From Caulobacteraceae bacterium (lineage in GTDB: Bacteria > Pseudomonadota > Alphaproteobacteria > Caulobacterales > Caulobacteraceae), in the NCBI GenBank assembly GCA_027487945.1, contig JAIYCQ010000048.1, positions 117,989-181,988 on the forward strand: a stretch of DNA of 64,000 bases, in the 5' to 3' direction. The notes beneath the pieces were generated by a model, which saw only the letters and a program-made list of their open reading frames with translations, ran no database searches and was not told the origin of the DNA. The position numbers and the translations under genes were made by a program. Shown here piece after piece: positions 9,501 to 18,151 of the stretch (the first letter of the stretch is position 1; every line of letters begins with the position of its first letter).

Positions 9501-10701
9501 GGCTGTAGCCCGCCGCCTTGAAGTTGCTGGCGGTCAGGGCGCCGGCATAGAGCCAGGACCTCTCGTCGCCGGTCAGCCGACCGCGGGTCTCCACGGCGCC
9601 CTGCACGGCGTCGGACGTCAGGCGGCCGAGAGACGCCGTGCTCAGGGTCACGGCGATCCCGTCCTTGCCGGTCAACCGCTTGCCGATATCCGCTTCACCG
9701 CCCGCGGTCACGGCCAGGACATCGCTCCGGGCGTTGGCCGTAATCCTGTACAGGCCGCTCCTGGCCTTGCCGCCTCGCCCGTCGAAGCGGACCTCGTCGC
9801 CAAGCATCGCGGCATAGCGGGTGGTGAGAGTCGACGCGGCCAGGGAGATGCGACCTTCGACCACGCCGCCTTCGGCGTTCCAGCGCCCCGTCGCCTCCGC
9901 AGGACGCGCCGCGCCGGATGTGGAGAGCAGGCTGAACCGGCCCTCATCGCCGGTTCCACCGGCGTTGATCTTCAGCATGAAGGGCTGATCGGCGGGAAGG
10001 CCCAGCGCCCCTGCCAAGGCGCCGCCCTGGCTCTCCATGGCGTCGGCGAAGACCCTGAGGGGTCTGCCCTTGCCGGTTTCAATGGCGAGGATCAGCCGGT
10101 CTCCCGGGTGCAGACGGCTGGCGGCGCCCAGCGCCACGATCGTCGGCCCCTTGCGAACGACCTCGATCTGGCCGGCGACGTGGAACAGGCCACGCCGGTA
10201 GCTGAACGCCGGCAGGGTCTCGACCGGAATCCGCAGCTCTTCGATGCGGATCGAGACCGGCAGCCCCTCTGTCGTCATCTTCGGGGTCAGCGTAGGCCGC
10301 CGCAGCACCCGCACCTGCCCGGCCGTGATCGAGTCAGCATGGAAGCGACGCGCGAACAGCTCGTGGTAGCGCCACCTCATCTTGACGTCTGCAGCGTCCA
10401 GCCAGACGCCCTTCTCGTCGGTGATCGTCAGTCGCCGGACACCGAAATCGCGCCAGAGGTCCCCGCTCAGCCCCTCGATCCGCAGCCGCCCGAAGCGACC
10501 CAGCATCAGCCCGTTGGCGCGCGCCTCGACGAACATCAGGCCCGGCGCGGTATTGAGGCCGAACCGCAGGACCATGGCCGTCCCGCCGACCAGCAGGACC
10601 GCGATCAGGGAGGCGAGGATGATCCAGCCCGGCGCCGTGAGCGGGCGCCATGAGGGCCGCCGCCGGCCCGGGGCGGGCGTCTGGTCTTCGGCCTCGGTCA
10701 A
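6502..10701 (-). CDS. tamB: Translocation and assembly module subunit TamB (DUF490)
   Basis: ~1400 aa, N-terminal TM (GWIILASLIAVLLVGG), long beta-rich body, C-terminal FDVIGNLKNFTGLDRLVFAGG...; TTG start overlaps tamA TGA (TTGA). Confidence 0.88.
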   Translation of the reverse strand: MTEAEDQTPAPGRRRPSWRPLTAPGWIILASLIAVLLVGGTAMVLRFGLNTAPGLMFVEARANGLMLGRFGRLRIEGLSGDLWRDFGVRRLTITDEKGVWLDAADVKMRWRYHELFARRFHADSITAGQVRVLRRPTLTPKMTTEGLPVSIRIEELRIPVETLPAFSYRRGLFHVAGQIEVVRKGPTIVALGAASRLHPGDRLILAIETGKGRPLRVFADAMESQGGALAGALGLPADQPFMLKINAGGTGDEGRFSLLSTSGAARPAEATGRWNAEGGVVEGRISLAASTLTTRYAAMLGDEVRFDGRGGKARSGLYRITANARSDVLAVTAGGEADIGKRLTGKDGIAVTLSTASLGRLTSDAVQGAVETRGRLTGDERSWLYAGALTASNFKAAGYSLARAQGPVKIGMKAGELTVESTLAGDGGAGQGYLAALLGARPRAEVVAARLKDGRLLLRRVQATGAGLKLDATGERTLLGGLSFKGGAEMANLQAARIGATGRATATWSASQGGAGKPWAFTVDGKGVGFATGVGEVDRLLGGAPRFRGKAELSRGVVSVANAQLEGALGSARTAGQIGPSGALKLKLDWNATGPFRAGPVEISGQARGTGAITGTVSAPRADLIADIAAIDLPRLPLKAARVVVNFARNAGGTDGAVLITADSEYGPARARTDFRFAEGGLDLSGLDADAGGVKATGGLTLRRGRPSTANLILDVGPGAILATGQITGTAVLSDAGPDGRATLNLSASDATVRGVGGLRFGRGTITADGPLSRLPIVVDLRGAYGANRWRFKGDGVYATQDKTTGLALNGEGRFGSADFKTVETARIGFGGGQRFADVKLEIEGGRADITARTDGDAADINATLTRVSLGALNEDLAGTVGGKMALQGRGARLSGSMDVTLEGARARGAGRAVSVDGRVRATLNDQSLLVEAVATNAGGLRSSATVTLPVVASAAPLRLAIANRQPMNGVFAANGEIKPLWDLLVGGERSVSGVVDMKGAIAGSLADPRLSGAAELAEGRFEDSQIGLSLVDLSVRAVLADNAIDVSRFSATDGRGGRVSGGERGTLSGGGRISLLRDGVSTFRVALKGFQLIENDAVTAVTSGEATLNRAADGNVQVSGALTIDRAVIAADPPTPSGVIPMAVIERNKPGATEGDVAPEARRGLVVGLDVTLKASRGIFIEGRGLDAEMSIDARVTGTTARPALDGVARMVRGEYDFAGKRFEFDARSAVYLAASADRIRLDLTATREDPALTAVIRVRGTAARPEITLTSTPSLPQDEVLSRVLFGTSAAQLSPLEAAQLASAIAALAGGGGFDVIGNLKNFTGLDRLVFAGGGEGGAMTVAGGKYLTDDVYLEIIGGSREGPAAQVEWRVRRNLSIISRLAGEDSRLSVRWRKDY

Positions 10702-12509
10702 AATGCCTGCCCGATGCTGATGTAGATCTGAAATCCGGAGTCGCCTTCGCGCTTCTCCAGCGGAAACGCGATGTCGGCCCGAACGGGTCCGAAGCCGAGA
10801 TCGTAGCGCACGCCGACACCGATGCCGACGCCGATATCGTCCCCGCCGGGGAACCCGTCGCCGCCGACCGCGCCGGCGTCGACAAAGGCCACGGCGCCCC
10901 AGCGCTCGGTGATCTTGCGACGCACCTCGAACCCGGCCTCGACAACCGACAGGCCGCCCTGCGGCGTGTTGTCGGGCAGGCGCGGGCCGATGGCCTGCCA
11001 GCCATAGCCCCGGACCGACCCGCCGCCGCCGGCGTAGAAGCGACGGGGCGAGGCGACCTCGTCCAGCACGGCGCCCCAGATGGAGCCGACCTTGCCGCGT
11101 GCGGCCAGCACGGTCTTCGCCTCTTCGTCGAGCGACAGGTAGTAGGAGGCCTGGCTCTGGACCTTCAGGTACAGCGCCCCGGAGTCGCCGAAGGTCGCGG
11201 TAGGCTCGACGCGCGCCTCGAGCCGCCACCCGCGTGTCGGATCCAGCGGATCATCGGACCGGTCGAGCGCGAAGGCGGCCAACGCAGCCGCCGTCACCAC
11301 GTCACGGTCCTCGCCACGGATGGTGGTCTTGTCGACCTTGACCTTCTCGGCGCTGCGCGCGACGTCCAGCGAAAGGCCGCCGGTGATGTAGGACGTCTTG
11401 CCGAAGCGACGGGTGATGTCGCCGCTGACCCCGACACCCATCGAGTCATAGGCGTCGGTCTGCTGGTTGTAGACCCCGGCCAGGACGGTCAGCGTCTGTT
11501 GCGGGCGGCGCCAGTGCGGTAGCCGCACACTCGCCTCCAGCCGCTGCTCGAGCTCGGCGAGACGAAGGCTGTAGGTGGTGGTGTCGGCGCGCCCCAGCCG
11601 GTTGTAGCGCGTCCGGCGCACGTCCAGACCGGCGCCCTCGCTGGTCGAATAGCCGCCGGAAAGCTCCAGGGTGCGCGGCGTGCGGTCGGAAAGCGCAACC
11701 AGCACAGGCCGTCGCCCCTCGGCGTCGGAGGCCTCCGCTCCCAGAAGGGACACCGCGACGGAGTCATAGACGCCCGTGTCGAGAAGCCGGCGCTCGAGCT
11801 CGGCCACGTCCTCGGGATCATAGACATCGCCCGGGGACCAGGGCGCGAGGCCGCGGATCCAGTCCGGCTCCGTCCGGCCGACCTCACCCAGCTGCAGACC
11901 GTTCATCAGGACCAGAGGGCCGGTCAGGATCCGGAAGGTCGGCTGTACCGAACGATCGGCGTGGTCGACGATGACCTCGCGCGCGCCGGGGCTGGCATCG
12001 GCATAGCCCCGCGCCTGCAACGTGGCGACGATACGGCCCTCGGCCGCAAGCACGTCGGCGGCCCGCCCGGGCGCGGCGCGGCGCAGCGCCATGGCCTGCT
12101 CGGCCGCGATGCCGACGCCCGGAACCGGCTCGGCGTCGACCCACTCGATCTCGGGCCGGGCGAAGCGGAACCGGGGCCCCGGCGTGATGCGGATCACGGC
12201 CCGCGGCGGCTCGCCGCCGTCGTCGTCATCGGGATCGACCACATCCGGCTCGACCTGGAAGCCGTAGTAGCCCTGGGTGCGCATCGCGGCGCTGGCGTCC
12301 TCCGCTGCGGTCCGGGCGCGGCGACGCGCCTCGAAGCGGGTGGTCGCGGGGGTTTTGCTCTGTCCGACCGCGCGGGTGATCGCCGCGAGCAGGTCTTCGT
12401 CAGTAACGCCCTCGATCTTTGCGGAGGTCTGCTGCGCGCTCGCCGCCGTGGCGCTGCAACCCAGCGCGACGAGGGCCGAGACGGCCAGGGCGATACGCGA
12501 AGGCGACAA
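10698..12509 (-). CDS. tamA: Omp85-family outer membrane protein TamA
   Basis: POTRA plus bacterial surface antigen barrel (RFYAGGGGSVRGYGWQAIGP, C-terminal FQIYISIGQAF); likely TTG start at 12509 preceded by GAGGAG. Confidence 0.87.
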   Translation of the reverse strand: MSPSRIALAVSALVALGCSATAASAQQTSAKIEGVTDEDLLAAITRAVGQSKTPATTRFEARRRARTAAEDASAAMRTQGYYGFQVEPDVVDPDDDDGGEPPRAVIRITPGPRFRFARPEIEWVDAEPVPGVGIAAEQAMALRRAAPGRAADVLAAEGRIVATLQARGYADASPGAREVIVDHADRSVQPTFRILTGPLVLMNGLQLGEVGRTEPDWIRGLAPWSPGDVYDPEDVAELERRLLDTGVYDSVAVSLLGAEASDAEGRRPVLVALSDRTPRTLELSGGYSTSEGAGLDVRRTRYNRLGRADTTTYSLRLAELEQRLEASVRLPHWRRPQQTLTVLAGVYNQQTDAYDSMGVGVSGDITRRFGKTSYITGGLSLDVARSAEKVKVDKTTIRGEDRDVVTAAALAAFALDRSDDPLDPTRGWRLEARVEPTATFGDSGALYLKVQSQASYYLSLDEEAKTVLAARGKVGSIWGAVLDEVASPRRFYAGGGGSVRGYGWQAIGPRLPDNTPQGGLSVVEAGFEVRRKITERWGAVAFVDAGAVGGDGFPGGDDIGVGIGVGVRYDLGFGPVRADIAFPLEKREGDSGFQIYISIGQAF

Positions 12510-12600
12510 GCTTCTTTTCTCCTCTTGCGCCCCGAATCCCGTGTAGTCGGGCTCGGGCCGGCTGTCACGTCCATCCACCCTTTGCAGCGGCGCGGAAAGT

Positions 12601-12617
12601 TGCACAAATGCAGTGCA
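12601..12617. promoter_or_regulatory. Candidate NtrC-type binding palindrome TGCAC-N7-GTGCA
   Basis: tgcacaaatgcagtgca between divergent tamA and the ATP-grasp operon. Confidence 0.4.
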
Positions 12618-12680
12618 GTCGCTGCATCCGGTCCGGAGTCGGATCGAAACCAGACGCCAGACCGGCGAAGAGCGCTACGA

Positions 12681-14237
12681 ATGAACCGCGAAAAGGCCTT
12701 CCCGGGCGTGAACGAAACGGATCCTGATGTGAGCGTAGCGACCGCCGATGCCCTGGGCGCGGCCCAGGCCCTGCCGATGACGGACGCCGCCTACATGCCC
12801 GGCGTGGCGTTTGACGAGATGTACGTGGCCGGCGGCGATGTCCGACGGCACTACGCGGGCGTTCACACCCGACTGACCACGCTGTCGCCTGAGGCGTTGG
12901 CCGATCGCCAGAAGACACTGGAGCGGTCGTTCCTGCTGCAGGGGATCACCTTCACCGTCTACGGCGCCGAGGCGACGACCGAGCGGATCATCCCCACCGA
13001 CCTGGTGCCCCGGATCATCCCCGCCCAGGAATGGAAGACGATCGAGGAGGGCCTGACCCAGCGCCTGCGGGCCCTGAACATGTTCCTCGCGGACATCTAC
13101 GGCGACCAGCAGATCCTGATGGACGGCATCGTCCCGCGCGAACTGGTGCTGGGCGCGCCCTCCTACCGCCGCGAGATGCAGCACCTCTATGTGCCGCACA
13201 AGGCCTACGCCAACGTCTGCGGATCAGACCTGATCAGGGGCCAGGACGGCGCGTTCGCGGTCCTTGAGGACAATCTGCGCGTCCCGTCGGGCGTCTCCTA
13301 TATGCTGGCCAACCGCGACGCGGCGAAGCGGACCTTCCCTGGCACCTTCCGCGCCTCGAACGTCCGGCCCGTCGAACGGTATCCCGATCTTCTGCTGGCG
13401 ACGCTCAAGAGCATGGCGGCGGAGTGGCGGCCCGATCCGCAGGTCGTGGTACTGACCCCCGGCGTCTACAACAGCGCCTACTATGAGCACGCCTATCTGG
13501 CGCGCCTGATGGGCGCGCCCCTGGTCGAGGGCCGCGACCTCGTGGTTCACGAGAACATGGTCTACATGCGGACCACGACCGGCCTGCGCCGGGTGGACGT
13601 CATCTACCGGCGGGTGGACGACGACTTCATCGACCCCCTCACCTTCCGACGGGACTCGTCGCTTGGCCTGCCGGGCCTGTTCAACGCCTACCGGGCGGGC
13701 AATGTGGTGATCTGCAACGCGCCCGGCACCGGGGTCGCAGACGACAAGGCCGTCTACGCCTATGTCCCGGACATTATCCGCTACTACCTGGGCGAGGACG
13801 CCATCCTCCCCAACATCGAGACCTTCCTGTGCCGCGAGCCGATCCAGCTGGCCCATGTGCTCGCCAACCTCGACAAGTTCGTGGTCAAGGCGGTCGGCGC
13901 CTCGGGCGGCTACGGCATGCTGGTCGGGCCCCACGCCTCGCGCAAGGAACGCGAGACCTTCGCTGAAGCCCTCAAGGCCGACCCGGCCAACTACATCGCC
14001 CAGCCGACGATCCAGCTGTCCACCGCGCCCTGCCTGATCGACGGCCGGATCGAGCCCCGGCACGTAGACCTGCGTCCCTTCATCCTGTCCGGCGAGAAGA
14101 TTGTCGTCACCCCCGGGGCCCTGACCCGCGTGGCCCTGCGGCGCGGCTCGCTGGTCGTCAATTCCAGCCAGGGGGGCGGCTCGAAGGACACCTGGGTTCT
14201 CGTCGACGAGGATGAACGTCAGGAGGCAAGGCCATGA
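12681..14237 (+). CDS. Circularly permuted type 2 ATP-grasp protein (DUF404/DUF407-type)
   Basis: YMPGVAFDEMY..., VLTPGVYNSAYYEHAYLARLMG, KAVGASGGYGMLVGP, HVDLRPFILSG motifs. Confidence 0.92.
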   Translation: MNREKAFPGVNETDPDVSVATADALGAAQALPMTDAAYMPGVAFDEMYVAGGDVRRHYAGVHTRLTTLSPEALADRQKTLERSFLLQGITFTVYGAEATTERIIPTDLVPRIIPAQEWKTIEEGLTQRLRALNMFLADIYGDQQILMDGIVPRELVLGAPSYRREMQHLYVPHKAYANVCGSDLIRGQDGAFAVLEDNLRVPSGVSYMLANRDAAKRTFPGTFRASNVRPVERYPDLLLATLKSMAAEWRPDPQVVVLTPGVYNSAYYEHAYLARLMGAPLVEGRDLVVHENMVYMRTTTGLRRVDVIYRRVDDDFIDPLTFRRDSSLGLPGLFNAYRAGNVVICNAPGTGVADDKAVYAYVPDIIRYYLGEDAILPNIETFLCREPIQLAHVLANLDKFVVKAVGASGGYGMLVGPHASRKERETFAEALKADPANYIAQPTIQLSTAPCLIDGRIEPRHVDLRPFILSGEKIVVTPGALTRVALRRGSLVVNSSQGGGSKDTWVLVDEDERQEARP

Positions 14238-15178
14238 TGCTCGCGCGGGTGGCGGACAGCCTCTACTGGATCGGCCGCTATGTGGAGCGGGCCGAGCACT
14301 TCTCGCGTCTGGCCGACGTCATGCTGAACGCGACGCTGGACCGATCCGACGCCGCGGCGCAGACAGCCTACATCGCCCTGTCGGCGGTCGGCGATCCGGA
14401 CATGGCCCGGGTCTCGCTCACCTACGAGGCCGCCCGGTCGCTGGTCCTGAACCGCGAAGACCCCAATTCGGTGGTCATGTCCCTGGCCCATGCCCGTGAG
14501 AACGCGCGGCAGGTGCGCGACCAGATCACGACCGAAACCTGGGAACGGCTCAACCTGCTGTTCCTGAAGGTCACCGCCGACAGCACCGCCGCGGAGTTCG
14601 AGAGCGGGTCGTCCGCCTTCCTGCACGACGTCATCGCCGACCTGCACCTGTTCAAGGGCGCGGCGGACGCGACGATGAGCCATGGCGAGGGCTTCCGGTT
14701 CCTGATGCTGGGCGTCTACCTGGAGCGGGCGCATCTGATCGCCCGTCTGCTGGAAGTCGGCTTCGGCGACGGGCGCGGCAAGAGCGTCACCGACCGCCTC
14801 GCGTTGATGAACCTGCTGCGCATGGCCTGTGCGCTTGAGCCCTATCTGCGGCGCTACACGGCCGAGATCGAACCCCGCTACATCCTGGAGTTCCTCCTGT
14901 TCGACGAGGAGTTCCCCCGGTCGATCCGCTTCGCTACAGCCCGGATCGAGGAGTACCTCGTGGGCGTATCGCGGCATGTGGAGATCGGCGGTCTGGCGAC
15001 GCCCGAACGGCTGGCCGGCCGCCTGAAGGCCCGCCTGCAGTTCGCTGACGTCGACGAGCTGGAAGCCACGGGGGCCAGCGGCCTGCTGGGCACGGTCGTC
15101 AACGAGTGCGCCCGCGTGCACGAGGCCATCTACGACACCTTTGTCGCCTACTCCCTCGAGATGAGGCTGCCCGCCTAA
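14234..15178 (+). CDS. Alpha-E domain-containing protein (DUF403)
   Basis: MLARVADSLYWIGRYVERAEHFSRLADV...; ATGA overlap with upstream gene. Confidence 0.93.
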   Translation: MMLARVADSLYWIGRYVERAEHFSRLADVMLNATLDRSDAAAQTAYIALSAVGDPDMARVSLTYEAARSLVLNREDPNSVVMSLAHARENARQVRDQITTETWERLNLLFLKVTADSTAAEFESGSSAFLHDVIADLHLFKGAADATMSHGEGFRFLMLGVYLERAHLIARLLEVGFGDGRGKSVTDRLALMNLLRMACALEPYLRRYTAEIEPRYILEFLLFDEEFPRSIRFATARIEEYLVGVSRHVEIGGLATPERLAGRLKARLQFADVDELEATGASGLLGTVVNECARVHEAIYDTFVAYSLEMRLPA

Positions 15179-16155
15179 TGCTGCTCGAAGTCCGGCACGT
15201 CACCCAGTACCACTACGAGCGCGCAGTCCGCGAAAGCGTGATGGAGCTGCGCATGCAGCCTCGCAAGAGCGCCGGCCAGCGACTGATCAGCTTCGAGCTC
15301 GACCTCGAGCCGAGGGCGCAGATCTTTTCCTACGCCGACAATTTCGGCAACGCCGTCTATCACTTCGACGTCCCCCAGCCGCACGACAACCTGCGGATCG
15401 AGGCCCGGTCCGCGGTCGAGACCCAGCCCGATCCCGTGCTGCCCGACGGCGTCGACCAGGGCGAATGGGACCGGTTGCGCAGCGACTTCGTGCGCGGCGA
15501 GTGCTTCGACTTCCTTCAGCCGCACGGCTTTGTGGTGTTCAGCCAGGCGCTGCAGACCTTCATCGCCGAGAAGAACCTCGACGCCCTGCGTCTGCAGGAC
15601 CCGCTGTCGGCGGTGCTGGCGCTGAACCGCATCATCTACGACGCCTTCGACTACACCCCCGGCGTGACCACCGCCGACAGCCCGATCGACCTGGCGCTCG
15701 GCGTCGGACGGGGCGTCTGCCAGGACTTCGCCCACATCATGCTGGCCATCTGCCGCCGCTGGGGCATCCCGGCGCGCTACGTTTCGGGATACCTGTTCAC
15801 GGACCGCCAGCACGGCGACCGCTCGGACCCTGACGCCACCCATGCCTGGGTGGAGGTCTTCCTGCCGACCCTGCGCTGGATCGGCCTGGACCCGACCAAC
15901 AACAGCATCGCGGGCGAGCGGCATATCGCCGTGGCCATCGGCCGCGACTATGCCGACGTGCCGCCCTCGCTGGGGGTCTACAAGGGGGAATCCGACAGCC
16001 AGCTGGCGGTAGCGGTCTCTGTCGGCAAGGCCCGGGCGGCCCTGGCCGAACCGGAGTTCCTGCGCCTGCCCCGTCCGTCCTTCCCGGGCGGTCGCCGCAA
16101 GCTCAACGCCGGCGACATCCACCGCCGCGAACAGCAGCAGCAGCAACAGCAATAG
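15178..16155 (+). CDS. Transglutaminase-like protein with N-terminal beta-strand domain
   Basis: MLLEVRHVTQYHYERAV...; GRGVCQDFAHIMLAICRRWGIPARYVSGY catalytic Cys, DATHAWVEVFLP His, GLDPTNN Asp; 1-nt overlap with alpha-E gene. Confidence 0.93.
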   Translation: MLLEVRHVTQYHYERAVRESVMELRMQPRKSAGQRLISFELDLEPRAQIFSYADNFGNAVYHFDVPQPHDNLRIEARSAVETQPDPVLPDGVDQGEWDRLRSDFVRGECFDFLQPHGFVVFSQALQTFIAEKNLDALRLQDPLSAVLALNRIIYDAFDYTPGVTTADSPIDLALGVGRGVCQDFAHIMLAICRRWGIPARYVSGYLFTDRQHGDRSDPDATHAWVEVFLPTLRWIGLDPTNNSIAGERHIAVAIGRDYADVPPSLGVYKGESDSQLAVAVSVGKARAALAEPEFLRLPRPSFPGGRRKLNAGDIHRREQQQQQQQ

Positions 16156-16210
16156 CCCGCGATACACCCGAGGAGCCGCGCCGCCCAGGAGGCGGATGCG
16201 GCGGAAACGT

Positions 16211-16285
16211 TGGTAGGCCGGCTGGGGGTCGAACCCAGGACCATTCGATTAAAAGTCGAATGCTCTACCACTGAGCTACCGGCCC
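16211..16285 (-). tRNA. tRNA-Lys (anticodon TTT)
   Basis: Minus strand gggccggtagctcagtggtagagcattcgacttttaatcgaatggtcctgggttcgacccccagccggcctacca; cloverleaf, T-arm GGTTCGA, encoded CCA. Confidence 0.96.
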
Positions 16286-16404
16286 GCTCGCGAAGCAGCG
16301 GCTGAGCCGGTTCGAAGCGGCGCGGACCATAGTGGCGACGTTCCGGCGCGGCAACCCGCTGTGACGCCTTTCCGCCGCCACAGGCGCATGATTATGGTAT
16401 GGGC

Positions 16405-17007
16405 ATGCGCCTGCTTCTTCTGCCCTTCGCCTGCCTGTCGCTGACGGCCTGCGCCTCGGTCAGTCCATCGCCGCCGCCGAGCGGACGCGTTCAGACCACA
16501 GACCAGATCAATCGTGGCAGTGTCGCCGGCGCGGTTACCGCACCGGCGCGGGACCTGAACATGCTGCGCACCAAGATCCCGCAGGTGTTGCTCGACGCGC
16601 TCGAGGACCCCTACCGGCGCCCCACGCCCGCCACCTGCGCCGGGATAATCGCCGAGGTCCGGCCGCTGTACGAAGCCCTGGGCGCCGATATCGACGATCC
16701 CGCGTCGGAGGACGACCGCGACCTGATCGTCAAGGGACGCGACGCGGTTGAAGAGACGGCGCTGGGTTTCGTGGCCGGAGCGGCCCAGGATCTGATCCCG
16801 CTGCGCGGCTGGGTGCGGCGGCTCTCCGGCGCCGAGCAGCACGACCGGCTGGTGCGGGCCGCGATCACCGCCGGCGGCATCCGCCGGGGCTACCTCAAGG
16901 GGCTCGGCGAGTCCCGCGGCTGCAACCCGCCCGCCACGCCCAGCCATCTCAAGTCGCTCCTGCCCAAGGAGCCGCCGCGCAAGGGCCCGAAGTACCCGAT
17001 CAAGTAG
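16405..17007 (+). CDS. Hypothetical lipoprotein
   Basis: MRLLLLPFACLSLTAC lipobox. Confidence 0.7.
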   Translation: MRLLLLPFACLSLTACASVSPSPPPSGRVQTTDQINRGSVAGAVTAPARDLNMLRTKIPQVLLDALEDPYRRPTPATCAGIIAEVRPLYEALGADIDDPASEDDRDLIVKGRDAVEETALGFVAGAAQDLIPLRGWVRRLSGAEQHDRLVRAAITAGGIRRGYLKGLGESRGCNPPATPSHLKSLLPKEPPRKGPKYPIK

Positions 17008-17038
17008 GGGCGGCCGGACCGGAGCGCACCGCCCGGGG

Positions 17039-18151
17039 CTACTTCAGGTGCCTCGCCCGGAACGCCCGACGGAAGGCCTCGAAGGTTCCCCCGGCGATCG
17101 CCCCGCGCATGGCGACGGTCAGGGCCTGGAAGAAGGCGATGTTGTGCCAGGACAGCAGCACCTGGCCGAGGATCTCGTCCGAACGGACGAGATGGTGCAG
17201 GTAGGCCTTCGAGTAGTCCCGGCTGGCCGGGCAGTCGCTGTCCGGGTCGAGCGGGGTGTCATCCTCGGCGAAGCGGGCGTTCTTCATGTTCAGGGGCCCG
17301 TCCCAGGTCCAAGCCTGGCCGTGGCGCCCTGAACGGGTGGGCAGCACGCAGTCGAACATGTCCACGCCGCGAGCCACCGCCTCGACCAGGTCGATCGGCT
17401 TGCCCACCCCCATAAGATAGCGCGGCCGATCGGCGGGCAGCAGGCCGGGGGCGTAGTCGAGCACCTCGCACATCGCCTCATGCCCCTCCCCGACCGCAAG
17501 ACCGCCGAGGGCGTAGCCGTCGAAGCCCGTCTCGATGAGACGCTCCGAGGACTCTCGCCTCAGCGCCTCGAGCGTCGACCCCTGCTGGATTCCGAACAGG
17601 GCCTGGCGGTCACGCGTCCCGAAGGCCGCCTTCGACCGGGCGCCCCAGCGAGCGGACAGCTCCATGCCCTGCCGGGCCCGAGCCTCCTCGGCCGGCCAGG
17701 CGACGCACTCGTCCAGTTGCATGACGATGTCGCTGCCCAGCAGATCGGCCTGGATCTCGATCGAGCGCTCCGGGGTCAACACATGCCTGGATCCATCGAG
17801 GTGGCTGGCGAAGGTCACCGCCTCCTCGGTGACCTTGCTGATCCCGGACAGGCTCATCACCTGGAAGCCGCCGCTGTCGGTGAGGATTGGCCGGTCCCAG
17901 CGCATGAACCGGTGCAACCCGCCCAGCCGCTGCACCCGCTCGGCGGTGGGGCGCAGCATCAGGTGGTAGGTGTTGCCCAGGATGATGTCCGCCCCGGTTG
18001 CGGCCACCTGATCCACGGTCAGGGCCTTCACCGTCGCGGCGGTGCCGACCGGCATGAAGGCCGGCGTGCGGATGTCTCCGCGCGGGGTCTTCAGGACCCC
18101 GGTGCGGGCCGCGCCGTCGGTGGCGGAGATATCGAAGGGGAAGGCAGCCAT
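17039..18151 (-). CDS. tgt: Queuine tRNA-ribosyltransferase
   Basis: [60 protein letters not shown]. Confidence 0.97.
   Translation of the reverse strand: MAAFPFDISATDGAARTGVLKTPRGDIRTPAFMPVGTAATVKALTVDQVAATGADIILGNTYHLMLRPTAERVQRLGGLHRFMRWDRPILTDSGGFQVMSLSGISKVTEEAVTFASHLDGSRHVLTPERSIEIQADLLGSDIVMQLDECVAWPAEEARARQGMELSARWGARSKAAFGTRDRQALFGIQQGSTLEALRRESSERLIETGFDGYALGGLAVGEGHEAMCEVLDYAPGLLPADRPRYLMGVGKPIDLVEAVARGVDMFDCVLPTRSGRHGQAWTWDGPLNMKNARFAEDDTPLDPDSDCPASRDYSKAYLHHLVRSDEILGQVLLSWHNIAFFQALTVAMRGAIAGGTFEAFRRAFRARHLK

Noticed and set aside
6502-11229. 1575-aa TamB ORF
   Set aside because: The first ~176 codons are tamA read in another frame; the TTG at 10701 is the plausible start.
16129-16155. 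CAG tract as a CRISPR or minisatellite array
   Set aside because: Only a short in-frame poly-Gln codon run at the transglutaminase C-terminus.
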